From contig NW_004955476.1 in the NCBI RefSeq assembly GCF_000276665.1, positions 9,655,051-9,719,050 on the forward strand: a stretch of 64,000 nucleotides of DNA, read 5' to 3'. Below the pieces are notes generated by a model, which was given only the letters and a program-made list of their open reading frames with translations, searched no databases and was not told where the DNA came from. Position numbers and translations under genes: made by a program. Of the stretch, positions 56,151 through 64,000 are shown one piece after another (within the stretch, counting starts at the first letter, position 1; each line of letters begins with the position of its first letter). This DNA comes from Chinchilla lanigera. Taxonomy: Eukaryota > Chordata > Mammalia > Rodentia > Chinchillidae.

Positions 56151-56450
56151 ACTGACTTAAAAGACATCTAGAGGATTAGCAAAGTTGGATGTGTCTCAGT
56201 TGGTCATTGGGTGACCTTGGGGAGTGTATCTGGTCCCTGGCCCCTTCCTCTCTGGCTTTTCCCCAGCTCTCTGCTTCCCATATGCCATGAGGTGAGCAGC
56301 TTTCCTCTGCCAGGCTCTTCCACTTGGAAATTCTTGCCCTAGGGCAAGCTAACCGTGGACTTACACCTCCAACACCATGAGCCAAGATAAATTGTTTCTT
56401 CTTGAAGTTGTGGTGTCAGGTATTTTGTTCCATCAACAGCTCTAATGCTG
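56151..56450 (+). mobile_element. MaLR LTR, second abutting copy, 5' end missing
   Basis: Directly after the first LTR come CATCTAGAGGATTAGCAAAG, GGTCCCTGGCCCCTTCCTC, ATATGCCATGAGGTGAGCAG and GTGTCAGGTATTTTGTTCC, the same blocks as in the LTRs at 11199, 13090 and 55740. About 28 bases of the 5' end are absent. The pair has no internal region between the copies. Confidence 0.75.
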
Positions 56451-56780
56451 GCAACAACATTCACAGCTTGTCACATTCCCAAGTTGTTACTTTTATCCCC
56501 TCCACAGAATACTGAATAAGCATTTAAATGAACAATTTTCTATAAGCACATTTATCCTCTTCAGAATTTAGTTGAAGCTGCTGAAATAATATTACTTTGA
56601 CATGTCACTCAAACCATATTTGTAACCTGGAGCTACAGAATCCCCAGCCCAGAGGCCTGCAGGCTTGCTTTTCATGGCACCCCACTGCTTTGGTCAAGGG
56701 GAGTAAAGAAGACAGACACGGGGCTGCTCTGTCATCTTCTCTTCTGTTCTTGCCATTCTTACTAAAAATGATGAGCAACG
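56451..56780. other. Unique sequence
   Basis: No recognised gene or repeat. Confidence 0.45.
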
Positions 56781-56981
56781 TTATTTAGGGTGTTTTGTTT
56801 TGTTTTGTTTTGTTTTGTTTTGTTTTGTTTTGTTTTGAGACAGGGTCTTTCTCTGTAGTCCAGGCTGGCACTGAACTCTATGTAGCCCAGGCTGGCCTCA
56901 AACTTGAGGTAATCCTCCTGCCTCAGCCCCCTGAGTGCTGGGATTACAGGTATGCACCACCACACCCGGCTCATTATTTAG
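56781..56981 (-). mobile_element. B1-type SINE, antisense, with (GTTTT)n tail and target duplication
   Basis: The A-tail appears as about nine TTTTG units (56792-56836), an expanded pentamer. It leads into GAGACAGGGTCTTTCTCTGT, CAGGCTGGCACTGAACTCTA, CAGGCTGGCCTCAAACTTGA and GCTGGGATTACAGGTATGCA. TTATTTAG at 56781-56788 and 56974-56981 is the target duplication. Confidence 0.95.
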
Positions 56982-57058
56982 TTTAAAATGCAACATCTTT
57001 CTGGATTTTAGACTGAAGATGGGACTGATCACAGTTTACATGCCATCAGAGTCTAAAC
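56982..57058. other. Unique sequence between SINE and hAT element
   Basis: No recognised feature. Confidence 0.45.
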
Positions 57059-57299
57059 CAGTGTCCATGATCCTCACAGAGACGCGTGCACAAACGGCAA
57101 CCCCAAGCCCACTTATCTGTCAGAAAGTGCCAACACTCCTAGGAAATGTAAATACTGAGGCTGCAGTTTAGAAAAAACAACTCTACATTAACATCTTTTG
57201 TCTCTCTCTCTCTTTTTTTTTTTTTTTTTGGTACTAGGAAACATCTTTTGTCCTTAAGGAAAACACAATAACACACGTGCCATAGGTTCACCACCACTA
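57059..57299. mobile_element. hAT-superfamily MITE, copy 3, with nested ID tail
   Basis: The left end CAGTGTCCATGATCCTCACA is a decayed form of CAGTGATGGTGAACCTTTTA. The right end CACACGTGCCATAGGTTCAC then CACCACTA matches the inverted right end of copies 1 and 2. The 8-mers GTCTAAAC (57051-57058) and TTCTAGCC (57300-57307) agree at five of eight positions, sharing the TCTA typical of hAT targets. An insertion of 37 bp at 57203-57239 interrupts it. No transposase frame. Confidence 0.8.
57203..57239 (-). mobile_element. Severely truncated ID SINE tail with perfect 13-bp target duplication
   Basis: CTCTCTCTC, a T run and GGTACTAGGA form only the very 3' end of an antisense ID element. The duplication AACATCTTTTGTC flanks it exactly (57190-57202 and 57240-57252). 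This is a retroposition event whose copy was cut almost to its tail. It post-dates the hAT insertion around it. Confidence 0.8.
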
Positions 57300-57307
57300 T
57301 TCTAGCC

Positions 57308-59881
57308 TTTACAGCAATTGTCAGATGTGAAATTTCAGTGATGGAACCTAAAGAAGAAAAAGTGTATCTAAGTCTATAATGGGGCTCATGCTATTTGAGA
57401 AGGAAAAAAACCAAATTGTTGGAAGTATTTTAATTTTATTGTTTGCTGGAAAACTGCATACAAAACCAAGCTTATAGGAGAAATATGCTACTGAAAAAGC
57501 ACAGCACCATACAGGCGACTGATTGATTGCTTGCTTGATTGATTGGTCTGCCCCACCCTACTGGAGCTTACCTTTCTCCTGACTGTGATAGGCTTGGCAG
57601 TCATGTAGCCTTGTCCTCCAAGAAGGACATGAATGTCTTCAAGGCACTGGTCACCCGAGCCCCCGTGAGGAGGGAAGGCCTGTCTGAAGCCCTGGGCTTG
57701 CTTAAGAACAATGTAAACCATGAGAATGAAGCTAAAAGAGATGACAAGGGATGTGAGAGATGGGGGGAGAGAGCGAGAGAGAGAGAGATTCCTGATGGCG
57801 GCAGGAATCCCTGCAATGATTTATTAAAGAGCAACCACAGCTCATGAGGCTCCTGGCTCATATGCCCAGTTATTTTCTTGCTTGAACTGGATTTTTGTTG
57901 GAATTGTCTGTTTACAACCTGGACATCTTATGGAACACCTAAAGAGCATCTAAAATTTCTTACGCCCAAAACAATGTCCTCAAAAGGAATACCCCGGTAT
58001 CTCAGTTCATGAATTTGATTCATTCCACGATTCTGGGAAAGATGCGGTAGCTGTTTGTCACCTGATGGGGAGGTCGTAAATGGAAGAAAAAATCTGCCGA
58101 ATCACAAAATTCTGTGAACTGAGGCATTGCTGTAATGTCAAAGGCGGCTATCCATCCCTTCCCAGGTGTAGTCACACACCGGAAATCCTGGCTGGGACAG
58201 CTGCCGTCTCTTCTCGTTAAGGCCATGAGGAGGAGCGCCAGGCAGGACAGTCCAGGTCAGGGGGAAAGACACCGCCTTTCCCAGGCTTCTCACAGCTGGG
58301 CAGTGCAGGACCGATGAATGGGCGTCTTAGTGGAAATGAGAAGAAGCAAGTTTGCCTTTCTTTCCCTTCCTTCTGCTCCCAGAGTGGGGAGACGATGACG
58401 GCTCTGGACTGGTCATCTTCAGCTCTGACAGGAGGCTCGGGCTGGAAGGCGCGTCACAGGGAGGGCAGGAGGGGCTGAAGTCCGCGGCAACACTGAGTAC
58501 CAACCACACTGAGCCCAGACAGCCCACCCCGGACCGCTGTGTGAGAAGTAAACTCCCACCTTGTTAAGCTGGGGCCCCGCTCTCTGCAGGCGACCGCACT
58601 CCTGGAGTGCCTGCTAGATCCCTCTTGGAATCAGTTGTTCTCAACAACCTAAAATCCACGGAGCTGACTTAGAGCGGGAAACTGGGAGACAGTGCGGATG
58701 ACCAGGTATGAACTTAGCTCGGGGCGCACCCGGTAAGTGGCGGCCTGGGGTCTCACTGAGTGCACGGACACTGCTCTAGCCAAACAGAAAGAGCAGCGCT
58801 TCACCGTGGCACCTTTTGGGGAACACTGTGGCCTCCGTGTTTGCAAAACACTTTCTTTTAAGGCTTATTTGTCGCTACTGAGCACAGCTGTCGAATACCG
58901 TATTATGGTTGCTGCTTTCCCACCCACGCTGTTTATGTTAGAGGCCCTTGGAGGCAGCTTTGTGGTGAGGTCAGTCAGGCCAGTCAGGCTTACATAGGCA
59001 GTGTCTCGACGCCATCTTTGGCTGTAATACAGCCTCAACTGAACACGGCAAGTTTACTCATGGGGAGGGATACGAGTGTTGGATTGCTAAAGAAACTGCA
59101 ACACTGGCCAAAAGCCTTGTAACTGACCTTTAAATCTCATCTCAAGCCCACTTCTCTACTAGCAGGAAATAGGCTGCAAAAACTACGCCGTGTGGTAGAG
59201 GAGCAAATTCCCACGGCCCATCTCAGAGGTAGGGACAGTGTACAGGGAAGACCCTTCTCAGGACACGGAATTAGGGAACCAGATAACCTGATCCAGGAGA
59301 TTGTTCACGGCTCACGAAAAGGAGCCGTTCCCCTTCCCACGTGGCCCTGCACGTGCTGTGCGAGGGGGCGGGTATGCGGACCTCTACTTCGCAGGCTCAG
59401 GCCACCTGGACTTAGTGAAGGGGGCTGTTCGTCAGCCCAACAGATGGACTCACAGCCATGTTCAAACGGACTGTATTTGGAGGTTTCCCAAGCATGAATA
59501 AAGACAAAGCTACTTGGTGCCATGAGGCTGGGTTGTGGAAGGAGCAATCAGAGGCCTCCGAAAGCCGTTGTCCTGCTTGACAGACTTAGAGTGTCCTTCA
59601 GGATGTGGCCACAGGACCCTGCGACTGAGTTCTGGCCAGCAGAACATGAGCAGAACTTGCCTGTGTGACTTCTGGAGTTGTATCTAAAGAAAGGGGACAC
59701 AAGGTGACTTGGCCTTCTGTTTTCTTTCCTGGGGTCTTAAATATGATCAGAGCCAAAAGCTACAGCAGCCATGTGTGATCAGGAAGGGACTCTCCTGACT
59801 GTGGGAGTGAAGCCACTCACCATAGACGGCAAGAAGAAAGGATCCAGACTTTTTTAGTTGCAGGAGACCGCCTTCCCCTAC
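57308..59881. other. Unique sequence, no gene recognised
   Basis: GA-rich run at 57763-57788. 58340-58580 and 59180-59550 are GC-balanced with unrecognised frames of up to 102 residues on either strand. No repeat family identified with confidence. Confidence 0.4.
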
Positions 59882-60489
59882 TGTGGAGGACCACCTAGGT
59901 GACAGTCCTTGAAAGAGGAGCAGTTGCCTCCATTTTGGCTGAGCCTGACCCTACTTCCATGCACTCATGTGTACAGAGCTGCCTAGGACTGTTCCTTATC
60001 CCTTCAATTGGCTTTAAGCAATGCAAACAGGTCCAGCCCAGGTGCTGATGGTAATCTTAGGAGATGTCAGGCGTGTTTCCCGTTGCTCCCTCGAGAGAGC
60101 CGGGATGAGGTGGAATGTGTGAGCCAATGCCCCATGCTGTCGGCTGGGATCGAGCTTTGGGATAGAGGCTATGACTTCCTGGGATTCAAGACTACACATC
60201 AGAGCTGAAACACTGACCCCAAAACACTAGATACTATCTCAATTGTGTTATGCAGATTACTCTTTCTGTGTATCCTTCTCTCTGCACAAGACAGAGGTGA
60301 TTCCAGGCCTCCTACCTAGCCCAGCTCATGGCACTCAGCTACTTCCCATGGTTCTCACAGTCACTCACCCTCAAGCCACTCCCTTCTTCATGAATCAATA
60401 AAACCCAGGTTCGGCCTTGGGTTGAAGCCTTTGTTCCGGACTGTCATCATTGTGGCTGGACTTGGGACCTCTTGGCACCCATAACTACA
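59882..60489 (+). mobile_element. Probable ERV solo LTR
   Basis: About 608 bp from TGTGGAGGACCACCTAGG to CACCCATAACTACA, with AATAAA at about 60398-60403 (ATCAATAAAACCCAGG) and a short U5-like tail. CTAC precedes the left end (59878-59881) and recurs at 60485-60488, a possible 4-bp target duplication that would move the right edge to 60484. The shape and length suggest a class I ERV LTR; no internal region is present. The family was not identified. Confidence 0.5.
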
Positions 60490-60822
60490 AATATACTTAC
60501 TGTCTTAATCCTCACCGTGGATTGCACTGGAAGTGGTCAATTGGAACTGACTCGCTAGAATAATAACTTTTCATGGGATTACAAATACAACTTCCTGGGC
60601 TGCAACAAGGACTGGAAAAGGCTCTCAATACCATACTATCTTCAGCACAACATCTGTGCTCTCCACTCATCTTCTCCACCACACCTCTACTCATGCTGTG
60701 CTCATACCTCAAAATATGTAGAAGACTAGACAGCAGCCAGCTGACTTCTTTGTTCCATTTCCCAAAAGTCCATGTTTAAAATCATTGGTTGGGCAGGTGA
60801 AATTAAAAAAACATTTCTTACA
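60490..60822. other. Unique sequence
   Basis: No recognised feature. Confidence 0.45.
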
Positions 60823-61147
60823 TGCTATGGTGAGAAAGTTTGTGCCCTTTGAAATTCCTGTGTGGACCAATCTCCAACAAGGAGTGCTATGAGGCACAGC
60901 TTTGGGGTGAGCCTGAGGATGGGGCCCTGAGGAATGGGATTAGTGCCCTTTTCACAGAGCCTCTGGAGAGCTCCTTCTGACCTTGTCAGGACACCCAGAA
61001 AGGCTCCATCTGGGAGGACCCGGGTCATCTCCACACACTGCCCATGCTTAGATCTAGGACTTCCCAGGCTCCCAGAAATAAATTTCTGTACTTTTAAAGT
61101 TACCTACTCAAGACGTTTTGTTGTATCAAGCCAAACAGACTAATGTA
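60823..61147 (+). mobile_element. MST/MLT1-like MaLR solo LTR
   Basis: TGCTATGGTGAGAAAGTTTG, AGGAATGGGATTAGTGCCC, TCAGGACACCCAGAAAGGCT and GGACTTCCCAGGCTCCCAGA are in MST-type LTR order. AAATAAATTTCTGTACTTTT and ACAGACTAATG complete it. It is older than, and of a different subfamily from, the LTRs at 27646 and 54819. Confidence 0.8.
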
Positions 61148-62025
61148 GTATGGAAAGAAATATACACATGAATCATGTATACAATAATTGGTTTTCGAGC
61201 CTTACCTGATAAAGTCTGTAGCATGCAGTATCTGCCCACTGACTTTGTAGCTAAAGTCTTTCACTATTCACTTTGCTTTCACAGTGCTGAACACACTACC
61301 TGGCACATAGCAGCTTTTTGATATTTAAAGAAAAATGGGAAACTACTTCAGATGCCAAGGACATATAAATGCGTCTCATCGATGCTGTAATCCCAGGAGA
61401 TAGATTTCTTATAGGACAAAAGTTAAGACTTGTGAGCAAAGTTTCAATGTCACTTCTTTCTATCCAAACTGGGCCTGATTCAGGAAAACTGAGATGTCCA
61501 TTCACCCATGCACATATTCGTAGGTACACGAGAGGTATCACTCCGCACATCTCCACGTGGATGGCTGCACGTGTCCCTGAAACCCAGCGAAGATTCAGCT
61601 GACTTTAGTTAGATGTATGGTTTGTTGCTTTTAAAAGAAATGTCTGTTTTTATCTTAATGGGAAAATGTTTTCCTTTCCAAGAACTGATGAAAGGCTTCT
61701 CCTCCCTACCAGCCCCACCCGGGTCCAGAGGTCTGGTTTTCCATCCTGAATGGTCGTGTGTGCGTGTGTAGAGAGAGAGAGAGGGAAGAAGAGCGAGAAA
61801 GAGAGCCTCATGGTCTAGTCACCTCTTAGAGCTCTCACTTAATGCTGTAAGCAGCAGTTACATTTCAACGTGATTTTGGAAAGGGACAGGTACTCACACC
61901 ACGGCACCACTTGGATCCCGTAGCACCCATTATCGGACTGGCTGCACTGATCCATGCTTCCAGAAAGTCTTCCCGGTATCAAGCCCAGCACAGCCTTGTA
62001 AGGTGGCTTGGTCTTAGAAAGAGGG
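61148..62025. other. Unique sequence with L2/MIR tail and GA repeat
   Basis: 61270-61332 (GTGCTGAACACACTACCTGG then CACATAGCAGC) resembles an L2 or MIR3 tail. GA-rich run at 61770-61806. No gene recognised. Confidence 0.45.
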
Positions 62026-62100
62026 TGTATTAATTAGGGTTCTCCAGGAAGAACCAACATGATGTACATATTCCGCGCACACGCCTGTGTTTGTATTCTC
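62026..62100 (-). mobile_element. Probable ERV-L LTR end, antisense
   Basis: TGTATTAATTAGGGTTCTCC and AGAACCAACATGATGTACAT are the reverse complement of an LTR 3' end that reads ...AACCCTAATTAATACA. This pattern is common in mammalian ERV-L/MaLR-related LTRs. The rest of the LTR is lost in the adjoining pyrimidine repeat. Confidence 0.5.
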
Positions 62101-62165
62101 TCCTCCTCCTCTCTCGCCTCTTCTTCCTCGTCCTTCTTCTTCCTCCTCCTCCCTCTCTCCCCGTC
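62098..62165. repeat. (TCC)n/(CTT)n pyrimidine repeat
   Basis: Interrupted TCC/TTC trinucleotide run. Minus-strand arginine/glutamate-rich frames are artefacts. Confidence 0.9.
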
Positions 62166-62295
62166 TGATGTCCTGCCCCTCACCCCTCTGACACAGGTGA
62201 TACAGCAAAAAGGCACCGCTGACCCTCAGACCCAGACTTCTGCCTCAGGACTGGGAGGACGCCCGCAGGTCCTGTTCTTCAGAAGCACTGTCTCA

Positions 62296-62660
62296 GATAC
62301 TTTTCTCTAGTTGCTGGGACAAAATACCTGACGCCCAAAATGAAGGAAGGAAAGGTTTATTTAGCTCACAGTTTGTGGAAGTTTCAGTCCATACTGGGCC
62401 GCTTCCAAGGCAGAGTGGCACATGGCAGAGGGCAAGCATTCATGGCGGCAGAACACAGCAAAAACAAGCGCCAAAGGGAGAAATGGTGGCCAGCAGCCTC
62501 TTTCCCTCCCTTACATTGTATGCCAACTACACGCCCCAAGGCAGGTGTAGCACTCACACCCGTAATCCCAGCATTGGATCAAGGATCAATCAAATATCTA
62601 GAAGCCTGCCCCATGACTGCATGAGGATTTCGGGGGACATCCAGACACAAACCATAATAA
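62296..62660 (-). mobile_element. MaLR solo LTR, antisense
   Basis: TTGCTGGGACAAAATACCTG, AAGGTTTATTTAGCTCACAG, GGAAGTTTCAGTCCATACTG and GCTTCCAAGGCAGAGTGGCA come first; GGGGGACATCCAGACACAAACC lies near the right edge. These are the reversed blocks of the LTR at 54819, including its 5' start. The frames here (62375-62791) are LTR-derived. Confidence 0.87.
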
Positions 62661-62839
62661 GCACCCAGTCTGCGACGCTTTCCACGGAGCAGCGCCCACA
62701 GACAAGTGCTGATGCCAGGCCGTCCTCACTGCAGCGAGGCAGCCAGGGACCTCCCCTCCGAACTACAGCTGACTCCTGGCGTCACAGATGAGTCACAGAA
62801 ATGGGGGGTGCGGAGGACATGATGTTAGACTTGCTGCTA

Positions 62840-62986
62840 GTCAAGAATGTGGAAACACACTATTGGGAAGCTGAGGCAGGAGGATTGCAATTTAGTGAGA
62901 CCTTGTCTACACATAAAAAGGGCTGGGAGTGTAGCTTAGTGCTCCCTGGGTTCAACCCCATACTACCAAAAAATTTTACAAAGGAA
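62840..62986 (+). mobile_element. Truncated dimeric B1-ID SINE
   Basis: CACACTATTGGGAAGCTGAG, GCAGGAGGATTGCAATTTAG and GTGAGACCTTGTCTACACAT are the B1 part. GGGCTGGGAGTGTAGCTTAG then CCTGGGTTCAACCCCATACT is the ID part, with an A-rich tail. Confidence 0.85.
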
Positions 62987-64000
62987 AAATAAAACAAATA
63001 CACCTTATACCACAAGGGTTAGAGTCCACAGCTCTTCTACGCCAAGGCAAGGCCACGTCTTCCTCTGTCACTCTGGACACACGGCCCTGCACCTGGCGCT
63101 CTTCCTGAGCCATGAGGTTCTCACCAGCTTGCACGCTTCCCTTCGTGGGAACCAGGGTGAAGGGAGGCGGCCAAAACCCGGTGGGCACCGTGCTCATCAC
63201 ACCTTAGACCTTCACTGGCCACTGTGAGACTCTGACTCTTACCCAACAGTGAAGGCATCACTGCGTCAGCTCAGCGTCCAGCCCCTTTCCCTGCCCATGC
63301 TGCCTCCCTGGAGACCTGGGGCCTTCACACTCCCCTGCGGGGCTTCTCCATGCCACATCGGAGCCCCAGACCACAGCCCCCACCCTTCCCCAGCTGAGCC
63401 CCTCCCCACTGTAAGCAGCGCTGCAGCATGCAGAACAAGGTGAATTCCACTGGTCAGGAAACATCCCTGCAGAATGGAACCCCGGTCTGCCCCAGCATAT
63501 TTATGACAAAATCCAGTTAAAATGAAACTGCACCTACTCAAAAATAGCTCTGGAAATAGAGTCATAGTTTTAATTATTCCTGATTACAATTCCAATTTTC
63601 AGTGAACCAGGTAATAACTTTAGTGATGAGTAGAGTGTTTTTTTTTTCCTGTAAAAGAGTTTCATATTCCTGTTAGTGGAATGAGTTGTGTAAGTGAGAA
63701 ATCATTACCATTATTAAATGCAATATTTCTTCTGTACTGTTACTATAAAAACAGTGTCATCCTCGCTAAAAGTAGAACGTATTCGCAGGTTAAGCAGAAT
63801 GTGCAGAATACAATAGAGTTTCAGATAACAGTCCTGTACATTACTAATTAACTGAGAACTAATTGTTAATTAGAAATTAAAGAAATAAAAATGTGTTAAT
63901 TTTAATTTGACCGACACTAGGTACTAGGGGATTGTCACAGAGCACAGAGGGGCACCGCCTTAGTCTGATTAGCGCACGCACAGTTTGTCAGACGCCGAGT
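62987..64000. other. Unique sequence to window end
   Basis: 63000-63480 is GC-balanced with unrecognised short frames. 63540-63920 is AT-rich with repeated TAATTA-type words and could be conserved regulatory DNA. No gene recognised; the window ends in unique sequence. Confidence 0.4.

Overview
The window looks like intergenic or intronic DNA from a mammal, most probably a rodent. The best lineage evidence is its SINE content. There are B1-type elements with the tandem internal duplication of the right half, short tRNA-derived ID elements with A- and B-box-like motifs, and dimeric B1-ID elements; no mouse-type B2 was recognised. Old LINE-1 (L1M-type), L2, MIR and MaLR LTR fragments are typical of placental mammals. 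A castorimorph such as beaver, or a squirrel-related rodent, would fit, but the species cannot be fixed from this sequence alone. No complete protein-coding gene was recognised. The long open frames do not resemble known proteins and mostly overlap repeats, GC-rich stretches or assembly gaps.

Layout. 0-6 kb: an old antisense L1 split by an hAT mini-transposon, a B1 SINE, and a 41-bp tandem repeat followed by a perfect hairpin. 6-11 kb: a MIR split by an insertion, AT-rich unique sequence, a probable solo ERV LTR and SINEs. 11-14 kb: a two-LTR, non-coding MaLR element inserted into an L2. 14-21 kb: several L1M 3'-end fragments and SINEs. 21-29 kb: SINEs, a sense L1 fragment, a MaLR solo LTR and a perfect 52-bp tandem duplication leading into a CpG-rich block with a 298-base gap (29249-29546). 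29.5-30.3 kb: a minus-strand retroviral LTR with TATA box, polyadenylation signal and four CCAAT boxes. 30-45 kb: mostly unique sequence, with a short exon-like segment at 39.1 kb, another ORF behind a splice-acceptor-like site at 36.9 kb, a second hAT MITE and AT-rich blocks that could be conserved regulatory DNA. 45.6-46.3 kb: a second CpG-rich block around a 213-base gap. 46-64 kb: dense SINEs and MaLR LTRs in both orientations, a third hAT copy carrying a nested ID tail, a probable ERV LTR, an MST-like LTR and a terminal AT-rich block with paired homeodomain-type motifs.

There is no set of cooperating genes. The window records layered transposon insertion: L2, MIR and L1M are oldest, followed by MaLR and hAT elements, then B1 and ID SINEs with intact target-site duplications. 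The items most worth following are the 39.1 kb exon candidate, the hAT family with three copies in 64 kb, the CCAAT-array LTR next to a gapped CpG island, and the nested insertions that give relative ages.
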